A stretch of 64,000 bases of DNA from Bacilli bacterium (GTDB taxonomy: Bacteria; Bacillota_I; Bacilli_A; RFN20; CAG-826): NCBI GenBank assembly GCA_035326105.1, contig DAOKYO010000002.1, positions 558,001-622,000 on the forward strand, in the 5' to 3' direction. Shown one piece after another: positions 8,257-15,884 of the stretch. Each line of letters opens with the position of its first letter. Within the stretch, counting starts at the first letter, position 1. Both the position numbers and the translations under genes were made by a program. Under the pieces are notes generated by a model. It had not been told where the DNA came from. It did not search any database and was given only the letters and a program-made list of their open reading frames with translations.

Positions 8257-8727
8257 TCAATATCTTCCGTGGCGGTGACAATGGCCCTTACAAAACTCGC
8301 CTCTTTTGCCACGGCCGCAAACAATATTCTTTGAACCACACTTTGGGCATGTATAGTCTCCGGCACCGATCTGCTCCATGTTTTCAAAACTCTCCGTCCA
8401 TTCATGACCGCAGCCAAGACATCGGACCGGACATATATTGCGCGTAAAATTGCCGCCCTCAATACGAATCGCCTTTCCGTGAATCAGACTATCCGCTACC
8501 TTTTCTCTCGCCAAAAGGAGTATCCGCTGGAAAGTTGGCCGGGACACCTGCATTTTTTCCGCACACTCTTCCTGTTCCAAGCCTTCCAGATCCTTTAGGC
8601 GGATGGCCTCCAGCTCCTCCAGCTTCAATATGTTTTCATCAAATTGGGTACTCTGCTGATTCGACGGTATAAAGTTCTCAACAGTTGGAATATACTCAAT
8701 CTGCCGCCACTTTGTTGGTCTTGCCAT
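8257..8727 (-). CDS. DUF134 family predicted DNA-binding protein
   Basis: A 156-residue protein of the DUF134 family, annotated as probable DNA-binding. The N-terminus MARPTKWRQIEYIP is diagnostic. The HTH spans about residues 50-75 (EECAEKMQVSRPTFQRILL), followed by GKAIRIEGG. The C-terminal third is Cys/His-rich (CPVRCLGCGHEW, YTCPKCGSKN, CGRGKRGEFCKGHCHRHG) and may bind metal or an Fe-S cluster. The ATG at 8727 has GTGAGG upstream. These proteins are commonly encoded beside NifX/DUF5320/MinD-ferredoxin genes, as here, so it may regulate this cluster. Confidence 0.85.
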   Translation of the reverse strand: MARPTKWRQIEYIPTVENFIPSNQQSTQFDENILKLEELEAIRLKDLEGLEQEECAEKMQVSRPTFQRILLLAREKVADSLIHGKAIRIEGGNFTRNICPVRCLGCGHEWTESFENMEQIGAGDYTCPKCGSKNIVCGRGKRGEFCKGHCHRHGRY

Positions 8728-8766
8728 ATGAAACCTCACTTTTCATTCTTTTGAGCAAGCGCTGTG

Positions 8767-9630
8767 TTATTCTTTGGCTTTCTCACATTCAATAAACTTA
8801 AAAACGAACTCGTTTAGTCCCACTCCTAACAGTTCTGCAATCACCGGGCACTTGGCTTTCAACAGAAAGAATAATTCCCTGTCACAATCCGAAAGGGTTT
8901 CGTAATTGCCTTGTCCTTTGCTGATCACAATGTCCGCGTTGTAAAAGATGTCCAGGAACGCTTCGCTGCACTCATTCAGCAGCACACCCGGCGCACCGCA
9001 CCCCGTGGTAACAATTCTGGCATATTGACCCAGTCCGGATGCTTGTGCGTCCTCTATGGTTGCGTCGTTGATGATGGGAGCGCTTCGTACCGCATACGTC
9101 AATTCAAGGCTTGGAAGCTGTTGCAGAAGCAAACAGTCAAACACCGTTTCGCCTACGTTATCCCCGATGACCAAAAGGCTTTTCGCTGTTTTTAATCGTT
9201 GTTTCATTATAGACACATCACAAACAGCAAAAGGCTTGCCCAGTTCATCATCCATACTTCCTTCTATATCGTATCCGAAACCTAAGGCAGAATCAAGCAT
9301 ATTTCCGATTGCACCGGCTTTCAGCGCCCAATATAAACGGTCTTCTTTGCTTTCAACGAACAGTTTTAGTTTTGGATAGAGGCTAAGCGCCATCTGCAAA
9401 TCTTTTCGCTTGATCTGACAATAAGGATCTACATTCCCTGTCTGCTCTTTTACAATCCGATGTATTTCTCTGGCGACCTCAGGCGAATTCCTAAAGGATT
9501 TGTATTGGCTTAAGATGCTTATTGCTTCATCCATAATTATCGTTTGCAACGCAATATTATCCGTTGACATCCGTGATGCTTGGAGTGCCTGCCGCAGTAT
9601 GCAAGGTAAGCACTCAAGAAATATCTCCAT
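8767..9630 (-). CDS. DUF89 (ARMT1-like) damage-control phosphatase family protein
   Basis: A 287-residue protein of the DUF89 family, metal-dependent enzymes proposed to hydrolyse harmful phosphometabolites. Markers are the N-terminal ECLPCILRQAL with a CxxC-type pair, GNMLDSALGFGYDIE, the active-site segment VIGDNVGETVFDCLLL and AVRSAPIINDAT, and VISKGQGNYETLSD. The length fits archaeal and anaerobe members. It lies between the radical SAM gene and DUF134 in the same transcription direction with short gaps. The substrate is unknown. Confidence 0.85.
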   Translation of the reverse strand: MEIFLECLPCILRQALQASRMSTDNIALQTIIMDEAISILSQYKSFRNSPEVAREIHRIVKEQTGNVDPYCQIKRKDLQMALSLYPKLKLFVESKEDRLYWALKAGAIGNMLDSALGFGYDIEGSMDDELGKPFAVCDVSIMKQRLKTAKSLLVIGDNVGETVFDCLLLQQLPSLELTYAVRSAPIINDATIEDAQASGLGQYARIVTTGCGAPGVLLNECSEAFLDIFYNADIVISKGQGNYETLSDCDRELFFLLKAKCPVIAELLGVGLNEFVFKFIECEKAKE

Positions 9631-9653
9631 ACCGATCCCTACTCAATCATTAT

Positions 9654-10580
9654 TTACAGGTTCCTTCTATAGAACCGCTTTCCTTCATATTCGTATGAAT
9701 TGATCATCTGTTTACTGACAAGCTGATCGATAACCGATCTGTCCAAACCCTGCCTTTTCAGCAAATCAAGCACGACGTCTTCTTTCACCGGATGAACTGC
9801 TGTAATGCTCAATAAGTCATTGATAAAATCATCTGAAAAATAGAAATTGTCGCCTTCATCCCCTGCAATACATTCCACTTTAAGATCGTTTTGACGAAAT
9901 ATATCGTACGCATTTCGCAACGACTCTTCCGTCGGTTTAAAAACGCTTGTTTCTGCGGGCGGTCTGGTTGGAACAAGCAGATATGCTTTTTCGGGTTTGA
10001 TGCAACTGATACAATCCGCGATTTCTTTGATATGCGCCTTATGGTCATTCAACCCATGAACCAACATCGTTTCTGTGACAAGCGTTCCTCCAAATTTTCG
10101 TGCAAAATCCATCACACCCTGTAAAATCCTATCCAATCTAAGCGCGCCATGCGGTCTGTCGATCTTATGCCAGATATCCTGATCGACCGCGTCAATTTTC
10201 ACAGATACCCAGTCGGCTTTGATCAAATCCTCTTGAACGTCATCCATCCATAACAGCGACGCGTTAGTGATGACCGCAGTTTTAATGCCAAATGGTTTTA
10301 GTAAATCAAGATGCCGTCCTAAATGGATATCCAATGTCGGTTCGCCATCCGGAACAAAGGTCAGATAATCCACATGTTCCCCGCCTATATCGGATAGCTT
10401 TTGCTTGGTTTGAGCGTATATTTCTTCAGGCATATAAAAATCGCGTCTTTTTGTGCTCATATGGTTTGTCCGGCCGAGCTGACAATAAACACACGAATAG
10501 GGGCATGCTTTGGGTGGGATGTGATTGATGCCTAGACTTTGCCCCAACCGCCGAGATGGCACAGGCCCAAATACCAACAT
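9654..10580 (-). CDS. Radical SAM protein of the PSRRLG family
   Basis: A radical SAM protein with FGPVPSRRLGQSLGIN at the N-terminus and the cluster motif CPYSCVYCQLG (CxxxCxxC) near residue 30. It also has LTFVPDGEPTLD (the GxP SAM-binding strand), and a small winged-helix-like C-terminal segment (about residues 240-308) ending RFYRRNL. The family's reaction is uncharacterised. The start is the ATG at 10580, preceded by GAAGGGGAC; the in-frame extension upstream has no ribosome site. A 10-bp hairpin separates it from the DUF5320 gene upstream. Confidence 0.85.
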   Translation of the reverse strand: MLVFGPVPSRRLGQSLGINHIPPKACPYSCVYCQLGRTNHMSTKRRDFYMPEEIYAQTKQKLSDIGGEHVDYLTFVPDGEPTLDIHLGRHLDLLKPFGIKTAVITNASLLWMDDVQEDLIKADWVSVKIDAVDQDIWHKIDRPHGALRLDRILQGVMDFARKFGGTLVTETMLVHGLNDHKAHIKEIADCISCIKPEKAYLLVPTRPPAETSVFKPTEESLRNAYDIFRQNDLKVECIAGDEGDNFYFSDDFINDLLSITAVHPVKEDVVLDLLKRQGLDRSVIDQLVSKQMINSYEYEGKRFYRRNL

Positions 10581-10666
10581 AATTGCGTCCCCTTCTTTTC
10601 GATTCTCAGAGTATATTGAATGTGTTACGAGAGACCGCAGCGTTATTTGCATCTTTCCCTATATGC

Positions 10667-10698
10667 GAAAAGGAGATAGGGGTTCCCGTCTCCTTTTC
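10667..10698 (-). terminator. Hairpin between DUF5320 and radical SAM genes
   Basis: GAAAAGGAGA and TCTCCTTTTC form a perfect 10-bp stem with a 12-nt loop. On the minus strand the descending arm ends in TTTTC, so it can act as a partial terminator or as an mRNA stability element within the operon. Confidence 0.45.
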
Positions 10699-10713
10699 TT
10701 TTGCTTGCGTGCG

Positions 10714-11043
10714 TTACTCGGCTTCTTCAAAGCCTTTCAATCGTTTGCGTATTTGCGTTAACTGGCTTTCCAAAAAGGCAGCTTGACTTTGCAGAGCTTG
10801 CTTTTCGTCCACATCAGGCATCGCCCCTGTAAAGGCATTCGCTGCAAATCCACTTGGATTAGCACCGTAGCGTGCCCAGCCTGGCGTGCCGGTTGCAAAG
10901 TAAATCCTTCTGAAGCCACGCCCGCGCCCCATACCAAACCCGATGTTTGTATATCCGGGTGCTGCAAATCCCGCACAGTAGCCCCTGGCTCGTCCTGTCA
11001 TCGGACCCATTCCCATAGGTCCGGTTCCGTCTCCCCTTGGCAT
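10714..11043 (-). CDS. DUF5320 family protein
   Basis: A 109-residue protein starting MPRGDGTGPMGMGPMTGRA, the defining DUF5320 N-terminus. It has a Gly/Arg/aromatic-rich middle and a C-terminal coiled-coil helix (about residues 78-109, KQALQSQAAFLESQLTQIRK). DUF5320 proteins accompany NifX-like and MinD-ferredoxin genes in anaerobes; their function is unknown. The ribosome site AAAGGAGG is clear. Confidence 0.85.
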   Translation of the reverse strand: MPRGDGTGPMGMGPMTGRARGYCAGFAAPGYTNIGFGMGRGRGFRRIYFATGTPGWARYGANPSGFAANAFTGAMPDVDEKQALQSQAAFLESQLTQIRKRLKGFEEAE

Positions 11044-11142
11044 AATTGTTTCCTCCTTTGCTCTTTGAGCGGAATATGGTTCCGCTATACTTTCGTTTGG
11101 GACAAATCGTGCTAGTTTAACTCAACACTTACTGTTTTGCAG

Positions 11143-11370
11143 TTACTGGCCTCTGACCATCTTTGCTCCACATTTTGGACAAGACAGCGAGGTGCAAGAC
11201 GTTCCCACCTGATGCGATACTTTCTCACCGCATTTTGGGCAAACGCAAACTCCTCCGGGGCCTGCAGCCATACTGCCTCCCATCCGGCCGATTCTACCAC
11301 CCCTGCCTGCGTTGCCCCCGCCGACAGGACCTTGACCCATAGGGCCTGTTCCATCTCCTCTTGGCATCAT
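11143..11370 (-). CDS. DUF5320-like protein with C-terminal zinc ribbon
   Basis: A 75-residue paralogue of the next gene, sharing the N-terminal MPRGDGTGPMG. It replaces the coiled coil with a two-CxxC zinc ribbon (VCPKCGEK at about 44-51 and SCPKCGAKM at about 64-72). The start ATG at 11370 has AAAGGAGG 6 bases upstream. A short gap separates it from the NifX-like gene upstream. Function is unknown; the shared N-terminus suggests both paralogues bind the same partner. Confidence 0.8.
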   Translation of the reverse strand: MMPRGDGTGPMGQGPVGGGNAGRGGRIGRMGGSMAAGPGGVCVCPKCGEKVSHQVGTSCTSLSCPKCGAKMVRGQ

Positions 11371-11382
11371 GTTCAACCTCCT

Positions 11383-11772
11383 TTATATTTCTTCATGGGG
11401 ATGGTCACATTCCGTTTTTTCAATGCCATACCCACGTCCCGCACCCGGTGTACACGCGCTTTTCCCTCCGGCAAGCGTTCCTTTGCCAAGCGCATCAATC
11501 ACTTCATCAATCTTTCCCGTCACACCAGTCTGTATTTCCATCCCAAGCTCTTCAAAAAAACCCATGGCCCGTCCTCCCATGCCGCCGCATACAATGCATT
11601 TAGCGCCTAGGTTGTGTAAATACTGAGGGATGGCACCTGGCTCGTGCCCCGGGTTGTTGACTTCCTTTTTAGACTTTATTATGCCGTCCGCAATATCGAC
11701 CAGCGTATATGTCTGGCATCTTCCAAAGTGCGGCGATACGGAGCCTCCGTCTGTTGCAATCGCGATATACAT
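11383..11772 (-). CDS. NifX/NifB-type Fe-Mo cluster-binding protein
   Basis: A 129-residue member of the dinitrogenase iron-molybdenum cofactor biosynthesis fold, which carries metal clusters. The N-terminus MYIAIATDGGSVSPHFGRC and KCIVCGGMGGRAMGFFEELG are typical. A Gly-rich tail ends EKTECDHPHEEI. No nitrogenase genes are in the window, so it belongs to the non-nitrogenase class. It has a GGAGGAAATAAC ribosome site and sits between the second MinD-ferredoxin ATPase gene and the DUF5320-like gene. Confidence 0.88.
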   Translation of the reverse strand: MYIAIATDGGSVSPHFGRCQTYTLVDIADGIIKSKKEVNNPGHEPGAIPQYLHNLGAKCIVCGGMGGRAMGFFEELGMEIQTGVTGKIDEVIDALGKGTLAGGKSACTPGAGRGYGIEKTECDHPHEEI

Positions 11773-11792
11773 GTTATTTCCTCCTGCTATTT

Positions 11793-12653
11793 TTATTGCG
11801 TGGCAAGCTGCGTTTTCAATTCACTCCATACATGCTCAATCGCTGTCACGATATTTTCAATACCGGCTTCAACTGGAGTTTTCAGCGTCTGCAGCGCTTT
11901 TACAATGGCTGGCTCGAATGGCAATTTACCGATCAAAGAGAACTCGTTTCTTTCGCAAAACGCTTGGATCTCTTCGGTGATTTCGAGATTTAAGTCATAC
12001 TTATTGATACATACAAATGCGGGAATCCCGAAATGTCTTGCTACGCCGAGCACTCTTTCCAAATCGCTTTGCCCTGATTTCGTAGGCTCGCATACCGCAA
12101 CAACCGCATCAGCACCTGTGATAGATGCAATAACAGAACATCCGATACCCGGAGAACCATCGATCAGCGCCCATTCTTCTCCGTTGATAAAGGCGAATAG
12201 ATTTTCCTTGACCTCCGTTACCAGTTTCCCGGAACCTTCCGCGCCGATATCCAGAAGCGCATGGGAGAATATGCCGCGGTCTGTGTAATCTACATAGGTT
12301 TTTCCGATTTTCACATCCATCAGTGAAATTGCTTCCTGCGGACAAACAAGTGTACAAGCCCCGCATCCTTCGCATTTCATCGGCACAATTTTTATGTCAT
12401 CAGAAATCGCGTCAAACCGGCATGTTTCCCTGCAAATGCCACAAGATATACACTTGTCCGTATCGATGACTGCACACTCAGCGCCATAATAATCATTCTT
12501 ACGCAACCGTTCACCTTTGATCAGCAGATGCAGATTAGGCGCGTCCACATCGCAGTCCGCCATGATCTTATTCTTTACGAGAAGGCTCAGCGAAGCGACG
12601 ATCGTGCTTTTCCCCGTTCCGCCTTTGCCGCTGATGAATACGACCTGCTTCAC
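11793..12653 (-). CDS. MinD/ParA-type ATPase with inserted 2[4Fe-4S] ferredoxin domain (copy 2)
   Basis: A 286-residue P-loop ATPase with GKGGTGKST at about residues 8-16. Two ferredoxin clusters (CISCGICRETC and CEGCGACTLVC, about residues 68-100) are inserted after the first Rossmann units, followed by DGSPGIGCSV. These proteins are thought to load or move metal clusters, often with NifX-like partners. The GTG start overlaps the stop of the upstream copy by 4 bases. It is clearly paralogous to that gene, and the pair probably forms a heterodimer (inferred). Confidence 0.9.
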   Translation of the reverse strand: MKQVVFISGKGGTGKSTIVASLSLLVKNKIMADCDVDAPNLHLLIKGERLRKNDYYGAECAVIDTDKCISCGICRETCRFDAISDDIKIVPMKCEGCGACTLVCPQEAISLMDVKIGKTYVDYTDRGIFSHALLDIGAEGSGKLVTEVKENLFAFINGEEWALIDGSPGIGCSVIASITGADAVVAVCEPTKSGQSDLERVLGVARHFGIPAFVCINKYDLNLEITEEIQAFCERNEFSLIGKLPFEPAIVKALQTLKTPVEAGIENIVTAIEHVWSELKTQLATQ

Positions 12654-13480
12654 AGCGCTTCACCTCCATTGATCCTGGAAAACATCTGCATGAATTGATA
12701 GCCCCATTCCGCATCCATCTGCACTGGCAGTAAACCTTTTGAATAGTTTTCAGCGATCTCCCGTAAAAACGGTATCTCCATCAATACGGGTATTTTCTCT
12801 TGCATGCAATAGGTTTGAATGCTTTGATCCTCATCCATTGCTTTATTCAGTACAACGCCGAAAGGTATGTTCATTTTCCTTACCAGCGCAACAGCAATCT
12901 TCAGATCATGCAGACCAAAAGGTGTCGGTTCGGTCACCAGGATACAATAATCGCAGCTGTCGATTGTTTGCACGACAGTACAGGACGCACCCGGAGAACA
13001 ATCAAGAATATTGATTGCGTCCTTTCGCATACATTGCTTTAATTTTTGTATGATCGGTATTGTGATTGGCTCTCCGATATTGAGCCTGCCCTGCAAAAAA
13101 TGTCCGTCTTTATCCGCTTCCACAACACCGATTTCTCTTTGCACTTCTGTGATCGCTTTTTGTGGACATGCAATCGCACACGCGCCGCAGTGATGACACA
13201 CCTCAGGAAATAGGAGCACCTTTTTCTTAACGACTGCAAGGGCATTGAACCGGCAAGCTTTTGCGCAGGCTCCACACCCATCGCATTTCTCTTCATCGAC
13301 CTTGGGTACCAGAACATTGACGGGAATTGTTTCGTTGATTTCAGGCCTTAAAAACAGTGCGCCGTTGGGTTCCTCAACATCGCAATCAATATATTGGCTG
13401 TTGCTCAGCGCAACAGCAAGGCTTGCAGCGACTGTCGTTTTCCCGGTGCCGCCTTTTCCGCTTAGTACCGCTATCTTCAT
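12650..13480 (-). CDS. MinD/ParA-type ATPase with inserted 2[4Fe-4S] ferredoxin domain (copy 1)
   Basis: A 276-residue paralogue of the next gene, with GKGGTGKTT near the N-terminus, CDVEEPNGALFL, ferredoxin motifs CDGCGACAKAC and CHHCGACAIAC, and DCSPGASCTV. It overlaps both neighbours by 4 bases (start inside the NifX-like gene end, end inside the second ATPase start). That makes a tightly coupled NifX-ATPase-ATPase unit. The family is cytoplasmic and the specific metal centre handled is unknown. Confidence 0.9.
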   Translation of the reverse strand: MKIAVLSGKGGTGKTTVAASLAVALSNSQYIDCDVEEPNGALFLRPEINETIPVNVLVPKVDEEKCDGCGACAKACRFNALAVVKKKVLLFPEVCHHCGACAIACPQKAITEVQREIGVVEADKDGHFLQGRLNIGEPITIPIIQKLKQCMRKDAINILDCSPGASCTVVQTIDSCDYCILVTEPTPFGLHDLKIAVALVRKMNIPFGVVLNKAMDEDQSIQTYCMQEKIPVLMEIPFLREIAENYSKGLLPVQMDAEWGYQFMQMFSRINGGEAL

Positions 13481-13848
13481 GATTTCAATCCCATGCCAAA
13501 GTGTGACGGTACTGTGGTTTGGGTTTTTTCGAGCGTCCCTTTGTTGTATTGTTCGACATTCTCTTTTACGGAAGCATTGTGACCTTTGTATATTTCTATA
13601 CTTGCGGCTTTGAGCACGTTCATGGCGTTAGGGCCGACATTGCCCGTGATAATCGCTTTGACATCCTTATCCGCGATCATCTGAGCAGCCGAGATCCCGG
13701 CTCCGCCCGCAGATGCCGACGCGGTGTTATCCAGTGCTTCAAATTCCATCGTTTCTGTTTGAACTATAATGAAGCTTGCCGCTCGTCCGAACCGCTGATC
13801 CATCTGGCTATCCATTGTAATCCCTGTTGCAGATACTGCAATTTTCAT
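13477..13848 (-). CDS. NifX/NifB-type cluster-binding protein, first gene of the operon
   Basis: A protein of about 123 residues starting MKIAVSATGITMDSQMDQRFGRAASF, quoted here as its first residues MKIAVSATG and DQRFGRAASF, the family hallmark strand. AIITGNVGPNAMNVLKAA is the conserved glycine segment. The start at 13848 has AAAAGGAGA upstream; an in-frame ATG seven codons earlier contains that ribosome site and is rejected. It opens the cofactor operon and is preceded by a consensus promoter overlapped by a palindromic operator. Confidence 0.88.
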   Translation of the reverse strand: MKIAVSATGITMDSQMDQRFGRAASFIIVQTETMEFEALDNTASASAGGAGISAAQMIADKDVKAIITGNVGPNAMNVLKAASIEIYKGHNASVKENVEQYNKGTLEKTQTTVPSHFGMGLKS

Positions 13849-13894
13849 GAAAATCAATCTCCTTTTCAATTAGGTTTGCGAGTCGGTTAATGAC

Positions 13895-13941
13895 TTATGC
13901 CCATAACTCATGATAATCCTATTATGGGCATATGTCAATAA
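13895..13941 (-). promoter_or_regulatory. Promoter and operators of the NifX/MinD-ferredoxin operon
   Basis: On the minus strand TTGACA (13933-13938), a 17-bp spacer and TATCAT (13910-13915). The near-palindrome TTATGGGCATATGTCAATAA (13922-13941) covers the -35 and half the spacer. A half site TTATGCCCATAA (13895-13906) lies just downstream of the -10. The same geometry recurs at 15.5 and 15.7 kb, so a common repressor is likely, the adjacent DtxR-type protein being the obvious candidate. Confidence 0.7.
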
Positions 13942-14092
13942 TAATTTTGAACTTTTTCTTGCATCATGAAAGGTGCAATCTTCTTACTTCCATTTCACTG
14001 CTTCGGTGATAAGCATATATTACAAATGGCATTAGAAGATTATCGTAACATTTCTCCGCGGAATAGCCATTGGCAAACGCGTACAGAGTTAT

Positions 14093-14116
14093 AGAAAAAG
14101 AGGGCTAGTGCCCTCT
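14093..14116 (-). terminator. rho-independent terminator of the FAD oxidoreductase gene
   Basis: AGAGGGC, a 4-nt loop and GCCCTCT form a 7-bp stem, followed on the minus strand by TTTTCTAT. It separates the single oxidoreductase gene from the operon downstream. Confidence 0.85.
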
Positions 14117-14136
14117 TGTCTGATAAATACAGTTGA

Positions 14137-15489
14137 TTAGGAGTGTTTCAGCGTTTTCGCCACAGCTTCCGCAGCTTTGATCAACGGGAAACCGGCCGGC
14201 GACGCAGTCAGCATGGGCTGTGTTCCGATCTGCATCATCAGCAGGTCGTTGACCGTCATGTGGCTTTGGATGGCAACGCCGATCACGTTGACAAGTTGTC
14301 CAGCGCACTTGCCGCCCATGACTTCGCCACCCAGGATAACGCCGGACTGCTTGGAAACAATCAGCTTGACCGTTTCTTTATGCGCATCCGCTATTTTGCC
14401 CGGGTGCCTGTTGACGCCCGTAAACGAGCCGGTCACGATTTTAAATCCTTCAGCAATTGCGTTCTGCTCAATCAGGCCTGCCACGCCGAACGCGGTTTCT
14501 CCAATACAGGTAGAGTAAATACCAATTGTACCACGGAACGTATTCACTGTACTGAGCTCATAGATATTCATTCCGGCTGTTCTTGCTTCGGTACACGCCG
14601 TCGAGGCGAGCATGATCCTGCTGGGCATACCGGTCGCGAAATCAATCTTGGCCGCGCAGTCGCCTGCCGCAAAAACGTCCTTAATACTTGTACGCCGGTA
14701 CTGGTCCGCCTTGATGAACCCAAAATCATTGATCTCAAGCCCCATAGACTTCGCCAGTTCCGTATTCGGGAGATAGCCCAGCGCAAGGATCACAGCATCT
14801 GCATCCAGCGTTTCGCCGTTGTTTAGTGTCACTTTGTTCACGCTCTGATCACCCATGATCTCTTTGACGCCGCAGTTCGTTTTCACATGGACGCCGCGCT
14901 CGACCAGCAAGCGTTCCGCTTCGGCTGCAAATTCGTCGTCAAACGTAGCGCCAAGAACACGGGGCAGGATTTCTACAAGGGTAACGTTTTTCCCGGCTTT
15001 GTTGAGTTCATCGGACATCTCAACGCCGATAAAACCCGCGCCGATCACGACGACTTTTTCAAGGCCGTCCAGCTTTTTATGCAGTTCGTCGAGGTATGTT
15101 TTGTTCTTGGGAATGGTGAAGACGTTCTGTAAATTCGAGCCTTTCAGCCAGGCAGGTACGGACGGGAGTGAACCCGTACCCAGTATCAACTTGTCGTATT
15201 CGATCGATTCGCCGTTTTTTACAGCGCACACTTTCGCTTTTGCATCCACGCTTGTTACTTCGCCTATGATGATTTCAACGCCGAGGTTTTTAAGACCGCC
15301 GTCAGGCAGCACGTTATTGTCACTGCATTCAACCGTGCTGAATATATAGGGTATCCCGCAGGGAATCATCACCTTTTCTTCTTTTCGGATCAGCGTTACG
15401 CTTTTGTCCGGATAATTTGATTTTGCTGTCATTGCAGCCACAAGGCCCGTAGCGCTTCCACCAATTACCAGTACATCTGTTTTGATCAT
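14137..15489 (-). CDS. FAD/NAD(P)-dependent disulfide reductase-like oxidoreductase (Nox/CoA-disulfide reductase type)
   Basis: About 450 residues with an FAD-binding VIGGSATGLVAA at the N-terminus and a conserved cysteine in MIPCGIPYIF, at the position of the redox Cys of NADH oxidase and CoA-disulfide reductase. It has a second NAD-binding motif VVIGAGFIGVEMSDEL near residue 155, ALGYLPNTEL and a VFAAGDCAA FAD segment. A dimerisation domain follows. It could reduce O2, CoA disulfide, polysulfide or a protein partner; the sequence does not decide. The start could also be the GTG four codons earlier. It is transcribed alone from a promoter with the cluster operator. Confidence 0.85.
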   Translation of the reverse strand: MIKTDVLVIGGSATGLVAAMTAKSNYPDKSVTLIRKEEKVMIPCGIPYIFSTVECSDNNVLPDGGLKNLGVEIIIGEVTSVDAKAKVCAVKNGESIEYDKLILGTGSLPSVPAWLKGSNLQNVFTIPKNKTYLDELHKKLDGLEKVVVIGAGFIGVEMSDELNKAGKNVTLVEILPRVLGATFDDEFAAEAERLLVERGVHVKTNCGVKEIMGDQSVNKVTLNNGETLDADAVILALGYLPNTELAKSMGLEINDFGFIKADQYRRTSIKDVFAAGDCAAKIDFATGMPSRIMLASTACTEARTAGMNIYELSTVNTFRGTIGIYSTCIGETAFGVAGLIEQNAIAEGFKIVTGSFTGVNRHPGKIADAHKETVKLIVSKQSGVILGGEVMGGKCAGQLVNVIGVAIQSHMTVNDLLMMQIGTQPMLTASPAGFPLIKAAEAVAKTLKHS

Positions 15490-15525
15490 TTCACTATCCA
15501 CACTTTCTATTTGTTTTTCACATCA

Positions 15526-15557
15526 ATTCTAGCACCATTATGAGCATATGTAAATTA
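15526..15557 (-). promoter_or_regulatory. Promoter and operator of the FAD oxidoreductase gene
   Basis: On the minus strand TTTACA (15549-15554), a 17-bp spacer and TAGAAT (15526-15531). The palindrome copy TTATGAGCATATGTAAATTA (15538-15557) overlaps the -35 exactly as at 13.9 kb. Transcription would start about 20-30 bases before the gene. Confidence 0.65.
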
Positions 15558-15702
15558 CTTTTCGTGTTTCTGGATCCCGTAAATGATGCCTTTCATAGTT
15601 TCAGCCAGATAAACGAACCAATTGCTTATTCTTGTACCTTATTAATCCGCCATTAGAACCTACGCATAGGCGAAAGTATTTATTTGAATCTCGAACGCAT
15701 AG

Positions 15703-15756
15703 TTATTGACATATGCCCAATTCAGATTTATGATTGTTATGAGCATATGCCAATAA
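15703..15756 (+). promoter_or_regulatory. Promoter and two operators of the DtxR-type regulator gene
   Basis: TTGACA (15706-15711), 17 bp, TATGAT (15729-15734) on the plus strand. Palindrome copies lie at 15703-15722 (reverse orientation, over the -35) and 15737-15756 (TTATGAGCATATGCCAATAA, over the start site). A weaker minus-strand promoter TTGGCA-17-TAAATC also lies within the second copy. The arrangement suggests autorepression. Confidence 0.65.
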
Positions 15757-15790
15757 TATTTTGTAAAGTAATACGTGATGATGAATTTCT

Positions 15791-15880
15791 ATGGCTGATT
15801 GGATCGACTTGAAAGGTGCCGTTTGCTTACAACACAAAGATGTTTGCCCGAAGTGCGGGAATATGATCAGGGGGTATTAG
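15791..15880 (+). CDS. Possible 29-residue CxxC leader peptide
   Basis: A short ATG frame that ends five bases before the regulator start and contains CPKCG near its C-terminus. It lies on the regulator transcript, and its stop overlaps the regulator's ribosome-binding region. It has no strong Shine-Dalgarno of its own (GTGATGATG upstream). It could be a metal-sensing leader peptide or chance. Confidence 0.3.
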   Translation: MADWIDLKGAVCLQHKDVCPKCGNMIRGY

Positions 15881-15884
15881 GAAA

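Noticed and set aside
7867..8260. Search for a SCIFF-type Cys-rich peptide gene beside the maturase
   Set aside because: No frame on either strand contains the six clustered Cys expected; only an MBL remnant and shadows are present.
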